A stretch of 64,000 nucleotides of DNA from an uncultured Salinimicrobium sp. GTDB taxonomy: Bacteria; Bacteroidota; Bacteroidia; Flavobacteriales; Flavobacteriaceae. Below, piece after piece: positions 52,501-61,900 of the stretch. The notes under the pieces were generated by a model. It had not been told where the DNA came from, ran no database searches, and worked only from the letters and a program-made list of their open reading frames with translations. A program made the position numbers and the translations under genes. Position 1 is the first letter of the stretch. Each line of letters begins with the position of its first letter. The stretch is taken from assembly GCA_946887075.1 (NCBI GenBank), contig CAMPKA010000006.1:1-64000 (forward strand). Direction: 5' to 3'.

Positions 52501-53181
52501 CAGAAGAACGAAGTGGATTGTATAGTCCTTGATATTGGTTTGCCAGACATGAGCGGCTTTGAACTGATAAGTGAACTGGAAAGGCGGGAGGAAGCGATCC
52601 CTCCGATTATTATCTACACGGGGAGGGAACTCAGCCGTGAGGAAAACGAGGAACTGGAGAGACATGCGGAAAGCATCATCATTAAAGGGGTGAAATCAGA
52701 AGAACGATTGCTGGATGAGACTGCTCTCTTCCTGCACCGGACCGTTCGGAATCTGCCGGAGGCCAAGCAACGCATCATCACGGATTTACATCCCGGGGAT
52801 GCCGCTTTACAGGGTAAAAAGGTACTGGTTGTGGATGATGATATGCGAAACGTTTTTGCGCTTTCCAAGGTGCTTAAACAGCAGGGGATGGAGATTCTGA
52901 AGGCGGATAATGGAAAAATGGCCCTGGGTTTGCTAGACGACCACAAGGATGTCGATCTGGTCCTGATGGACATCATGATGCCGGAGATGGATGGATACGA
53001 GGCGATGCGGCGGATCAGGGAGCAGCCCAGGTTCAGGGAATTGCCCGTGATCGCTCTGACAGCAAAAGCGATGAAGGATGATAAGGAAAAATGCATTCGT
53101 GCAGGGGCGAACGATTATATCCCGAAGCCGGTCGATGTAGGAAGGTTGATCTCCCTGATTCAGGTATGGGTAACAAAATGA
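49567..53181 (+). CDS. Membrane hybrid histidine kinase with GAF and three receiver domains
   Basis: The 1204-residue protein has an N-terminal TM helix (about 10-29), a CHASE3-like helical sensor region, a second TM (about 180-203), HAMP-like segments (205-300), a GAF domain (about 320-460), a long Gln/Glu coiled coil (about 460-545), HisKA with His557 in NMSHELRTPLNSLL, HATPase with NLISNALKFTDTG and GGTGLGLSISREM, then receivers REC1 (~817-930, Asp in ILDIDLPG), REC2 (~938-1055, Asp in VLDIGLPD) and REC3 (~1085-1204, Asp in LMDIMMPEMDGYE). It lies five bases from cheB. Extra receivers suggest a phosphorelay. Confidence 0.94.
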   Translation: MNKSIKARLLAGFALLLCLFVGMLFFMLYQFRDINSRFSKLSENASEKIEYSHQVLQEVLEISRAEKDLHLVSRPQLRDPIENEILQSLKTIERLTAELEKLSDPRGKRILEAFSDSWMTYTDYLFLLMDLETQRDSAFRDFSHPETYRESAALQLEALIAKNRGDIETEKASREQEFEKVLSIMLLLILAAVGLAVLIIYWIVGSVNKRIRTIAAKAERIASREHPDEVLVQTIDDELNPIVSSLININESFREITEDADRIASGDYAVTIEPRSGDDRLGISLQKMARALRNKTRLNEKNAWLSTGLNQFNDRIIGNQDIRQLADNIIGFLSTYLKANIGAIYLMNEEGNALELKGSYAFSPNEQVRERFSLQEGFVGQAARERKRMIVSGVNPDHLRINSGLVEGRSVELVVIPFLFEEKVLGVIEMGRLSAFKDRDMEFLESALENIALAVHSAEARKKVEELLAETQVQSEELQTQQEELRQMNEELEEQTQNLKQQQEELQVTNQELEEQTQALNKKNQEIEAAKSDVEEKTRQLEVSSKYKSEFLANMSHELRTPLNSLLILSRDLADNKNGNLDEDQVESAEIIYNSGEDLLALINEVLDLSRVEAGKMTLHLEKVRIREFLGNLIRTFKHQATQKGLELREELDSDLPEFIQTDPQRLSQILKNLISNALKFTDTGRIEVAALRKNEDHLAISVRDTGIGIKKEKQLAIFEAFQQADGGTARKYGGTGLGLSISREMARLLSGEITLTSEVGRGSEFTLMIPLRSPLQEAHVEQKPAEPNDIPAPPREEFLNYPTIDDDRQHIRPGDRIVLIIEDDLSFARILKKQANEKSFKALTASTGEDGLVLVERFKPNAVILDIDLPGISGREVLSRIKENPETRHIPVHVVSVDERTLDPIREGAVEYLVKPIAKAELDKAFNRIENFVSRKMKNLLIVEDDGNSRKAIRKLIGNGDVQCLEAGSGKEALAELQKNEVDCIVLDIGLPDMSGFELISELERREEAIPPIIIYTGRELSREENEELERHAESIIIKGVKSEERLLDETALFLHRTVRNLPEAKQRIITDLHPGDAALQGKKVLVVDDDMRNVFALSKVLKQQGMEILKADNGKMALGLLDDHKDVDLVLMDIMMPEMDGYEAMRRIREQPRFRELPVIALTAKAMKDDKEKCIRAGANDYIPKPVDVGRLISLIQVWVTK

Positions 53182-53256
53182 TCGATAAAGTGCTGATTCT
53201 GACCTAATTTTTCTAAATTTAGTAAGAATAAAAATGCAAGGAAAAGAAAACGATAG

Positions 53257-54366
53257 ATGAACATCAAACCCAAGATCCTTATTGTTGATGATCGACCGGA
53301 AAACCTGAAGGCCCTAAGGACGGTATTGCAGGATCTCGATATAGATCTGGTGGAGGCTACCAATGGGAATGATGCCCTCAAGGCAACCCTGTATCATGAT
53401 TTTGCGCTGGCCTTGCTCGATGTTCAGATGCCGGAGATGGACGGTTATGAACTGGCGAGTATTCTCCGGGAGGAAGAAAAAACGGCTAACCTGCCCTTTG
53501 TGTTCATCTCCGCCGTATATACGGATAACCTCAATGTTTTTAAAGGATATGAAAAGGGCGCCTTCAGTTTTATCACCAAACCCTTCCAACCTGAAATCCT
53601 GATCAATAAAGTCAAATTCTTTATCGAGAAACATCAACAGGAGATTGCACTTTTCGAACTGAACAAAGATTTGAAACGCAAGAATGAGGACCTGGAGCAG
53701 ATCAACCAGGAACTGGAATCATTTTCTTACTCCGTATCCCATGACCTTCGGTCCCCTTTAAGAAGTATCAACGGTTTTGCCACCATCCTTAAGGAGGATT
53801 ATGCCGAAGAACTTCCCAAGGAGGCCCAACGGCTTCTGGACAAAGTGATCGGGAGTGCCCTGAAGATGAGTGACCTCATCGATAGTCTGCTGAAGCTTTC
53901 CCGATTGGGCAGAAGTGAGAATAGCCTGCGAATGATCAATCTTAATGATCTGGTAAGACATGTGCTTGAAGAAATTACTATCCCTGAGGGACCCAAACCA
54001 GAATTCATCATCCAGGAACTTCCCAATGTCAAAGGGGATATCGCGCTGATCAAACAGGTATATGTAAATCTGATCTCCAACGCGATCAAATATTCCTCGC
54101 GAAAAGAACAGCCTGTTATAGAGATAGGGACCCAGCAGGTGGAAGGGGATCTGGTGTTTTTCGTCAGGGACAACGGAGCCGGCTTTAATATGGCCTATAA
54201 GGAAAAGCTTTTTGGCGTGTTCCAGAGGCTGCACAGTGCCAAGGAATTCGATGGAATCGGGATAGGTCTGGCAGTGGTCAAAAGGATCATCAACAATCAC
54301 GGAGGCCGCGTATGGGCAGAGGGTAAAGAAGACCAGGGAGCTACCTTTTACTTCACGCTCAATTAG
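53257..54366 (+). CDS. REC-histidine kinase (receiver at N-terminus)
   Basis: This 369-residue soluble protein starts with a receiver (acidic pair DD at 11-12; Asp55 in LLDVQMPEMDGYE; Lys in FITKPFQPE), then a short coiled coil and a HisKA with His162 in SYSVSHDLRSPLRSING, and a full HATPase (VNLISNAIKYSSRK, VRDNGAGFNMAYKEKLFGVFQRL, GIGIGLAVVKRI). It resembles phytochrome-family and Bphy-like kinases in its core. It has no sensor, so its input is probably phosphorylation of the receiver, for example by the hybrid kinase upstream. Confidence 0.93.
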   Translation: MNIKPKILIVDDRPENLKALRTVLQDLDIDLVEATNGNDALKATLYHDFALALLDVQMPEMDGYELASILREEEKTANLPFVFISAVYTDNLNVFKGYEKGAFSFITKPFQPEILINKVKFFIEKHQQEIALFELNKDLKRKNEDLEQINQELESFSYSVSHDLRSPLRSINGFATILKEDYAEELPKEAQRLLDKVIGSALKMSDLIDSLLKLSRLGRSENSLRMINLNDLVRHVLEEITIPEGPKPEFIIQELPNVKGDIALIKQVYVNLISNAIKYSSRKEQPVIEIGTQQVEGDLVFFVRDNGAGFNMAYKEKLFGVFQRLHSAKEFDGIGIGLAVVKRIINNHGGRVWAEGKEDQGATFYFTLN

Positions 54367-54372
54367 ATTTTT

Positions 54373-54807
54373 ATGGATCAAAGACTGACAGATATATTAC
54401 TGGTCGAGGATGACCCGGGAGATGCAGAAATGATCATTAGAGCGCTGAAGAAAAACGGCCTTAGCAGAAATATTGTTCATGTAGAGAACGGGGCGGAGGC
54501 AGTGGATTTTCTCTTTGGCACGGGGACTTGTGAGGGACAGGGGATTCAACAACCCCGGGTGGTGGTTCTCGATCTCAATATGCCCAAACTCAATGGGCTG
54601 GCGGTTTTGAAGATGATCAGGGAAGACAAAAGGACACAAAATATCCCTGTGGTCGTTTTAACTTCCTCCCAGGAGCCTTCCGATATCCGGAGTTGTTATG
54701 ACGCAGGAGTGAACAGTTATATAGTGAAACCGGTTGAATTTTCCGAATTCAGCAAGACGGTTTCCATGATCAGCCAATACTGGTTGGAATTCAATTTATA
54801 TGAGTAG
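54373..54807 (+). CDS. Single-domain response regulator (Rcp1-like)
   Basis: The 144-residue receiver has the long beta3-alpha3 insertion (FGTGTCEGQGIQQPRVVVLDLNMP) typical of the Rcp1-type receivers that pair with SYSVSHDLRxPLR-type kinases such as cyanobacterial phytochromes. Asp67 is the phospho-acceptor; VVLTSSQEPSD and YIVKPVEF complete the active site. It follows the REC-kinase by only six bases, so that kinase is its likely partner. Confidence 0.93.
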   Translation: MDQRLTDILLVEDDPGDAEMIIRALKKNGLSRNIVHVENGAEAVDFLFGTGTCEGQGIQQPRVVVLDLNMPKLNGLAVLKMIREDKRTQNIPVVVLTSSQEPSDIRSCYDAGVNSYIVKPVEFSEFSKTVSMISQYWLEFNLYE

Positions 54808-54830
54808 AACCCCAAATACTACTAAATGCT

Positions 54831-56627
54831 ATGGACGAAAAATTACGTATTCTTCTTGTGGAGGATTCCCATGAAGATGTTGTGCTTATTGAACATGCGC
54901 TGAAAAAAGAGGAGATCTCTTTTATCTCCGAAGTGGTCGACTCCAAAAAGGATTATCAGGAGAAGTTGCTGGCATTCTCCCCTGATGTGGTCATTTCAGA
55001 TCATAGCCTTCCGCAGTTCAATTCTATGGAAGCTCTTGAACTTTTCCAGGATTACCGGAGGGATTACAATCCTGCGGCATCCTTTATTCTGGTCACGGGA
55101 ACCGTTTCTGAGGAATTTGCGGTCGATATCATGAAGAAAGGCGCAGATGATTACATTCTAAAGGATCGACTGAGAAGGCTCCCTTCTGCCGTAAAGAATG
55201 CGAGTGAAAAAAACCGTTCTAGAGAGGAGAAAAGGCGCGCCCAGGAGGAGAAGTTTCAGCTGCTGGAAATTCTGCAGAAAAGCCTTCATGAGATTTACAT
55301 CTTCGATCCGGAGAATTTACAGCTTGAATACATCAATGAGGAAGGGCTGCGGAACCTGGGTTATTCAGCGGATGAGATTAAGGATCTTCATCTTGGTGAA
55401 ATTATAGCGGATTTTCATGAAAGGCGATTAAAGGACATTCTCCATGCTGTGGAGCGGAGCAGGAAAGGCCGCATCTATGAAAGGGATGCGATCCGGAAAG
55501 ATGGTTCCACGTATCCGGTACAGATTCACCTCCAGAGCATCCGATATGGAAACCGGAAGCATTTTCTCGCAAATGTCCTGGATATCACGGAGACCCGGGA
55601 ATATCAGCGCCAGAAGGAACTCGCTCTTTTTATTCAGAATGCCTTTGACCAGAATCGCAGCCTGAGTGAAAGCCTGGAGCCGGTGGCCGGCGAGTTCGGA
55701 ATACAGGCGGGAGCTGCCGCTGTAGAGATATGGGCCAGGGATTTTGAAGCCACCGAGCTGAAACGATATGCAGTATGGACCGCCGACGAATTACCTGCTC
55801 CGGAATCGGGACAGCATTATGCGGAGCGGGCTGTGAATGACCAAATGACTGTTACGGCTGATCTTCAGGAACAACAAACAGGTAAAGCCGGAGACATCCA
55901 GGTTTACAGGGGAATTGTTTCGAGCCCGATTATATCCGGAAATGAGGTTACTGCAGTGGTCAATTTCTTTACCTCCGTGTTTCAGGAAGAGCCCCTTCCG
56001 GTGCTACCGCTTAAAGAAGGGGTCCAGGACAAACTCGCGGGAAGCATCAAAAGAAAGAAGACGGAAGAAGAGCTTCAGAAGATCTTCGATTTTTCCCCGG
56101 ATGTCCTTGCAGTGATCGGAAAGGAAGGCTATATTAAGAAGCTCAGTCCGTCGTTTGAAAGAATCCTGGGTTATTCTGAGCAAGAGATGCTCGAAATCCC
56201 GTTTATCAGCCTGATGCATCCGGATGATCTCGTCCTTTTCGAGCAATGGCAAATGGAGGAACTTCAGGATGGGGAGGTGGCACATTATGAATCCCGGTGG
56301 CGGGATAAAGATGGCCAGTACCACTGGTTCTCCTGGTCGGTGACCAATTTTCTCCAGGGGGGACTCCAGTTCGCGGTAGGGAAGGACATCACCCAGTTCA
56401 AGAAGCAGGTGGAGGCCATTGAACGGCAAAACGAGAAACTCTCGCAAATCGCATGGGAGCAGTCCCATACCGTCAGGGCTCCGCTCAGCCGCCTGCTCGC
56501 CTGCGTGGATTACCTAGAGGAAAAGAAGGTGAAAAAAGACCCGCTCCTGGGAAGTATCAAGGAAACTGCCCACGAACTGGATGAGATCGTAAAATCTATC
56601 GTCAGTAAAGCAGAGGTACTCCGATGA
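54831..56627 (+). CDS. REC-PAS-GAF-like-PAS protein ending in DHp without ATPase
   Basis: The 598-residue protein has an N-terminal receiver (Asp57 in VVISDHSLPQFNS), PAS (~140-250; YPVQIHLQSIRYG), a GAF-like domain (~260-410), PAS (~415-530; VIGKEGYIKKLSPSFERILGY and HYESRWRDKDGQYHWF) and a C-terminal helical hairpin (~535-598) with candidate phospho-His546 in WEQSHTVRAPLSRLLACV and ELDEIVKSIVSKAE. No HATPase follows. The position after His is Thr and +4 is Ala, unlike kinases. It shares this end with the protein at 33418-35574. Translation is coupled to the next receiver gene by a four-base overlap (ATGA). Confidence 0.92.
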   Translation: MDEKLRILLVEDSHEDVVLIEHALKKEEISFISEVVDSKKDYQEKLLAFSPDVVISDHSLPQFNSMEALELFQDYRRDYNPAASFILVTGTVSEEFAVDIMKKGADDYILKDRLRRLPSAVKNASEKNRSREEKRRAQEEKFQLLEILQKSLHEIYIFDPENLQLEYINEEGLRNLGYSADEIKDLHLGEIIADFHERRLKDILHAVERSRKGRIYERDAIRKDGSTYPVQIHLQSIRYGNRKHFLANVLDITETREYQRQKELALFIQNAFDQNRSLSESLEPVAGEFGIQAGAAAVEIWARDFEATELKRYAVWTADELPAPESGQHYAERAVNDQMTVTADLQEQQTGKAGDIQVYRGIVSSPIISGNEVTAVVNFFTSVFQEEPLPVLPLKEGVQDKLAGSIKRKKTEEELQKIFDFSPDVLAVIGKEGYIKKLSPSFERILGYSEQEMLEIPFISLMHPDDLVLFEQWQMEELQDGEVAHYESRWRDKDGQYHWFSWSVTNFLQGGLQFAVGKDITQFKKQVEAIERQNEKLSQIAWEQSHTVRAPLSRLLACVDYLEEKKVKKDPLLGSIKETAHELDEIVKSIVSKAEVLR

Positions 56628-57022
56628 AACAGGTAGAGGTACTTATTGTGGAGGATGACAAGATGATGTCATTTCTCCATCAGGAAATCGTAAAAAACAA
56701 GGGATTATCAGATGATCCACAGGCATTCCTCAACGGCAGGGATGCGCTTCAGTTTCTCCTGGCCAGGGACGCCGAGGAAAAGGCCTTTGTGATCCTTCTG
56801 GACCTCAATATGCCGGTCATGAACGGGTGGCAGTTTCTCGATGAGCTCGGGAAGAGGGACATTCGCTCAGAAACCAGTGTTTTTGTAGTGACCTCCTCTG
56901 TGGACAGGGCAGATCGAGAAAAGGCAGCGAATTATGACGTAGTGGAGGATTACCTGGTTAAGCCCCTCAAGGATCTTTCGGGGATCAGGGAAAAAATTCA
57001 GGAGCTGCGACTACAGAACTGA
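56624..57022 (+). CDS. Single-domain response regulator paired with REC-PAS-DHp protein
   Basis: This 132-residue receiver has acidic EDDK pocket residues at 10-13, phospho-acceptor Asp60 in ILLDLNMPVMNGWQF, VVTSSVDRAD and the lysine in DYLVKPLKDLSG. It has no output domain. Motifs match those of the receiver at 35564-35983 almost position by position, and both follow DHp-only proteins with coding overlaps. It is the last gene of the signalling run. Confidence 0.93.
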   Translation: MKQVEVLIVEDDKMMSFLHQEIVKNKGLSDDPQAFLNGRDALQFLLARDAEEKAFVILLDLNMPVMNGWQFLDELGKRDIRSETSVFVVTSSVDRADREKAANYDVVEDYLVKPLKDLSGIREKIQELRLQN

Positions 57023-57051
57023 GCCGGGAAAGCAGCAATGGCCCTTCGGGA

Positions 57052-58650
57052 TCAGTGAAGCGTCTGGATCTGGAGGATTTTATCCTCGAAGGAATCCCGG
57101 TAAAGCGATTGTCCCTTAAGCCTAGCCTTGTAGGAATAGATGGTGGCAACCGAAAGATCCATGAATTCCGCAATCTGCTGGCTATCCTGGATCCCCAGTC
57201 GGTATAGCGCAAAAATCCTGAGTTCCTTGCTGAGCAATTCCCCTTCCTTGACTTCTTTTCTTACCCGCTGCTCAAATAGGCTGTCGAAGTCCTCAATGAA
57301 GGTAGGAAAGAGCTTTAGGAAAACCTCGTCGAACTGTCGGAACAGATCCTTTCTCTCCTTTTTGATACTGTACTTCTTTAGAACATTAAGCACCTCCTCA
57401 GGTTGTTTGGTCTTGATCTTTTGTACCGTACTCGCCTGAAGATGGCCGATCTTGCTGAATAACTGGGAAGTGGCCTTCAGGAAATAGGTGATGTAGTCCT
57501 GCTTGATGGCATCAGCCTCTTCCAGGTTTCTGTTCATTTCCTGAAGCCGAAGGTTATAAAGACCCAGGGCTTTCCTTGCCGAATTTTTTTCCTTGAGCTG
57601 TTTGTAAATGATAAAGAGGAAGAGCAGGATGGCCGCCGAAAGCAGCGCAAGCAGGAGCACCGTCTTCTCCAGGCTGTCGTTCTTATTTTGAACCCTGAGC
57701 AATTGGGCTCCTTCTATGATAGGCAGGATGGAAGAGATTTCGATCTTTCTATGCCGGGCATTATAAAATGTTGCATCCTTAAGGGCCTTTTGTACATAGG
57801 AATGCGCCTTCTCCAGCCGACCATCGCGATAAAGGTAATGTGCCAGATTTCGCAAGGCCACATTCTCCATAGTGGCGCTCCGAATATCTGAGATCGCCGC
57901 AGTGGCCAGATAACCGACCGCTTTTTCGGAGGACCCGAGTTGGGAATAGACGTAGCTGAGACTGGAGGCCGCTACGGCATAGTCTTCTGGAGAAAGTTCG
58001 AATTCAGTGATGAGTTTTAAAAAGGCATCTCTGGCAGCTTTCCACTCCTGAAGTTTCATTCTTCTCAGCCCATCAGCCGCCCAGTATCGCTGATCGGAAG
58101 AATCTGTATAGGTCAGCGCACGTTCGATAGCATGGTTTCCTTTGTGGATGTAGCTGGTCTGAAAGCGCCGGTCATTGTTATAGTCGGCCAGGTCATAGTT
58201 CAGCCTGGCCCTGATAAAATGGTATTGATATCTATCTTCCCTGACCAGATCCTCAGGATCGATGGCGTTGAGGCTGTCTACCGCTTCCTTGAATAAGCCT
58301 GAGGACAGGAGGATAAAGCCTTCCTTCATTTCTGCCCTGGCGATGAGGGAGGAGTCCGCTAAGGAAGCCGCTGTTCTTTTGGCCTTGTCTATGTAGAAAT
58401 AGGCGGAATCATACTTGAAGGATTTATATTCCTGAAACAGCTGGAGATAGGTATCGTACTGGGAGATCAGATCCCCTTTCAGGTCATTTCGATGCACCCG
58501 TCTACGTAGTTGATCGATTCGTTCCTGTTTTCTATGTACATAAACCTCCTGTCTTTGGAGCTCCTGATCAAGGCTGTCGAGCAGGTTTTTTGTTTCCTGC
58601 CCCTGTACAGGGAGAAGCCATAACAAGGTCAGCCAATAATAATATCTCAT
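57052..58650 (-). CDS. DUF6377/TPR membrane regulator with C-terminal helix-turn-helix
   Basis: This 532-residue protein has a signal peptide or anchor (MRYYYWLTLLWLLPVQGQ), a periplasmic helical TPR-like region (about 20-330), one transmembrane helix (VLLLALLSAAILLFLFIIY, about 335-353), a coiled coil, and a cytoplasmic C-terminus with a LuxR-like helix-turn-helix (ELRIFALYRLGIQDSQQIAEFM, SVATIYSYKARLKGQSLY). Such one-piece membrane regulators often lie beside SusC/SusD genes and control them in response to an oligosaccharide. It is divergent from SusC by 321 bases. The sugar is unknown. Confidence 0.88.
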   Translation of the reverse strand: MRYYYWLTLLWLLPVQGQETKNLLDSLDQELQRQEVYVHRKQERIDQLRRRVHRNDLKGDLISQYDTYLQLFQEYKSFKYDSAYFYIDKAKRTAASLADSSLIARAEMKEGFILLSSGLFKEAVDSLNAIDPEDLVREDRYQYHFIRARLNYDLADYNNDRRFQTSYIHKGNHAIERALTYTDSSDQRYWAADGLRRMKLQEWKAARDAFLKLITEFELSPEDYAVAASSLSYVYSQLGSSEKAVGYLATAAISDIRSATMENVALRNLAHYLYRDGRLEKAHSYVQKALKDATFYNARHRKIEISSILPIIEGAQLLRVQNKNDSLEKTVLLLALLSAAILLFLFIIYKQLKEKNSARKALGLYNLRLQEMNRNLEEADAIKQDYITYFLKATSQLFSKIGHLQASTVQKIKTKQPEEVLNVLKKYSIKKERKDLFRQFDEVFLKLFPTFIEDFDSLFEQRVRKEVKEGELLSKELRIFALYRLGIQDSQQIAEFMDLSVATIYSYKARLKGQSLYRDSFEDKILQIQTLH

Positions 58651-58731
58651 GCAGTCTTCCTGTTTTGATTTTAATTCTAATGAAATCCAGATCCCTCTGG
58701 AAGCCGCAAGATAGGGAAATTAACGAGAATT

Positions 58732-58765
58732 CAAGGTTTTACAACGGGCTTAAAACCTTGTTTTT
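58732..58765 (+). terminator. Intrinsic terminator in the SusC upstream region
   Basis: A perfect 10-bp stem CAAGGTTTTA / TAAAACCTTG (58732-58741, 58751-58760; nine-base loop) is followed by five T residues. No plus-strand protein gene ends nearby, so it may end a short leader RNA or block read-through. Confidence 0.8.
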
Positions 58766-58805
58766 CAAAAATTGCATATATTATTAAAATATTGATATAC
58801 AATGT

Positions 58806-58838
58806 TTTGTAAGAATTTTTAGTTCTATATTACCTTGA
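58806..58838 (+). promoter_or_regulatory. Possible SusC promoter
   Basis: TTTG at 58806-58809 and TACCTTGA at 58831-58838 (imperfect TAnnTTTG), spacing 21 bases. It would leave a leader of about 125 bases. Confidence 0.35.
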
Positions 58839-58971
58839 TTTTTTCTGTAGGCCTTTCCTTCGCTTAACATTTCCTTTAGTTTTGAGGTCAAGCTAAATTA
58901 CAGGCTTCGGGTCGGGATGGGACGAAAACGTTTCCGCTGCTACACTTCCGGAGACTGAACTAAAAATCAAG

Positions 58972-61900
58972 ATGTATATGAAAGTGTTTTCGAACATTGA
59001 CCGGAAAAGAAAATGGATCGCCCGGTATCCTTTTTTCCTGCTCCTTGCCCTGCTGTTTCCCCTGACCATGAGTGCCGGGACATCCTCTGGTAAGACGGCA
59101 GATCTGCCGCCACTTGAATCCTTGCAGGAAACCATTACTGGAAAGGTAGTTGATCAGGATGGTATTCCTCTTCCAGGCGCTTCTGTAGTGGAAGAAGGAA
59201 CATCGAACGGTGTGGTCACAGATTTTGACGGGAATTTTATCATAGAGGTTAGTGGCCCAGACGCTTATCTGGTCATCAGTTATCTGGGATATCAGGAGCA
59301 ACGGGTTTCGGCCGATCAGGAGGAGCTCCGGGTCCAGATGGTGCCTGATGCAGCTTCTCTGGCCGAGGTAGTTGTGGTTGGGTATGGAACCACGGCCAAG
59401 GAAGATGTTACCGGAGCGGTTTCCTCCGTATCGGAAGATGAACTCAACCAGGGAGCCATTACCAATCCCTTGCAGCAGTTGGTAGGTAAGGCTGCCGGTG
59501 TAAGTATTACCCAGACCGGAAGTGAACCGGGTTCCGCTCCAAGTGTCAGGATCAGGGGGATCACTTCTCTTATCGGGGGGAATGATCCGCTTGTGGTGGT
59601 GGACGGGGTCCAGGGGAATATGGACCTTTTAAACCAAATACCCCCGAGCGAGATTGCCTCTGTAGATATTCTCAAGGATGCTTCCGCCACAGCGATCTAT
59701 GGCTCGAGAGGTGCCCCCGGGGTGATAATCGTGACCACTAAGAAGAATAAGCTCGGTCAGTCCATCGTACAGCTGAGTTCGATCACTTCCTTCGACTTTA
59801 TTCCGGAACAACTGGACATGCTCGATGCGGATCAGTGGTGGGAACAGGCGAAAAAATATGAAGTGCCACCCTCCACAAATCACGGGGCCGATACGGACTG
59901 GTTCGACATCCTCACCAGACCCGGATATACCCAGAACCATACCCTGGCCTTTGGAGGAGGCTCTGATAATTTCAATTACCGCGCTTCGGTCAGTGCGATT
60001 CTCCAGGAAGGGGTGGTAATCAATTCAGACAATGAGAAATTCATTGGACGGATTGTCGCAACCCAACACGCCCTCGATGATCGCCTCACCCTTACGATGA
60101 ATCTCAACAGCGGGATCAACAATACCGAGAGCAGTGTTCAGAGCATAGGGAGGGCCGCTTTTACCTCCAACCTCATCTCCAACGCCTATGTGATGCGTCC
60201 GACGGATCCGGTGTTCGACGTCGACGGAGGATACTATATGGATCCCAATGTCTTCCAGTATATCAATCCTTATGCGGTAGCCCAGACTGTAGTAAACGAA
60301 GGAAAAAATAACAACTTCCTGGGAAGCCTGAATGCCGAGTTGGAAATCCTTCCGGAATTTAAACTCGCATGGTTTGGAAGCTGGAGGAAGACCGATAATA
60401 TGTGGGGCTTCTTTCTCCCGGTAAAATCTACAGTGGCAGCTGCAATAGATCAGGAAGGTTTCGCCAATATCAATAATAATCGCCAGGATGAGAAGCTGAC
60501 CAACGTCAGCCTTGAATTCGAAGATGACTTCGGGGATCATTACCTGGACGTTCTGGCTCTTTACGAGTGGCAGAAGCAGACGTATCAGGGAAACTTCCTT
60601 CAGGCACGCGGGTTCTTTAATGATATCGCCACCTATAATGCGCTGCAGTTGGGAGATCTCTCAAGCGTTCAGCCAGGAGATATCTCTTCGTACAAGAACG
60701 ACAGAAAGCTGGTCTCTTTCCTGGGTCGGGTGAACTACACCTTCATGGACCGGTACCTGCTTACCCTGAGTTACAGGAGGGATGGCTCGTCGGTCTTCGG
60801 GAAAAACCACAAATGGGGAAATTTCCCTGCTGCGGCAGTGGGATGGCATATCGACAAGGAAGGTTTTATGGAGGACCAGGACCTGTTCGATCAGCTTAAA
60901 CTCCGGGCAGGATATGGAATCACCGGAAACCAGCAGGGACTCTACCCGCAGAACTCCCTGTCTCTTGTCGGGGCTGCAGGGGTCACCTATTTCGGCGGAG
61001 AACAGATCACCAACTTCCAGATCACCCAGAACGCCAATGAGGACCTGAGGTGGGAAACCAAGAAGCAGGCAAACATCGGGCTGGATTTCGCCCTGTGGGA
61101 TTTCAGGCTTACAGGATCCCTGGACGCCTTTACAGCGACTACGGACAATCTCCTCTTTAACTACACCGTGCCACAGCCTCCTTTCCCCTTCGGCTCAATA
61201 GTGGCCAATGTGGGAAGCATCCGGAACAAGGGAATCGAGGCGGCTTTGAGCTATGACCTGATCCGAGGTGAGGATTTTACCCTTACCCTGGCAGGAAACG
61301 GGGCCATCCTGGATAATGAGGTGCTGAATCTGAGCGGAAGTATAAACGGCGTACCGCTGAATACGGATTATGTCCCCTGGGGACCCAATTCATTTTTGAT
61401 CGAAGGGGAGCCCATCGGAACTTTTTCCATCCTGCACCATACCGGAAAGGACGAGGCCAATGCGGAAACAGTCCTGGATCGCAATGGAGACGGGGTCATC
61501 GATCAGGGAATCAGAAGTCCGGATCGTGCGCTTGCCGGATCCGCCCTTCCTACGTATAACTTCGCCATCAATCCTTCCCTGCAATACAAGGACTTCGATT
61601 TCTCCATGGTATGGAGAGGCTCAGGCGGCAATAAAATCTATAACGGACTGCGACAAAACCTGAGCATGATGGAGAACCTCGGTAAGGCAAACGTTCTGGA
61701 GAGTGCCGTTTCCCTCGGGATGTTCACCACCCGATACGGATCGGACCTGTGGCTGGAGGATGGGGATTTCATCCGGCTAGAGAATGTGACTGCTGGTTAT
61801 GTCTTCCATCCGGATTTCGCCCATATAGCCTCTGCCAGGCTCTCTGTCACAGGAAGGAACCTCCTTCTCTTTACCGATTATTCCGGACTGGATCCGGAGC

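Larger units (their letters stand above)
58651..58971. other. Regulatory intergenic region upstream of SusC
   Basis: Between the divergent regulator and SusC this 321-base region contains a small hairpin CCAGA-tccc-TCTGG (near 58687-58700), a strong plus-strand terminator (58732-58765), an AT-rich run (about 58770-58845) and a promoter-like pair. No coding frame is supported. Confidence 0.6.
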
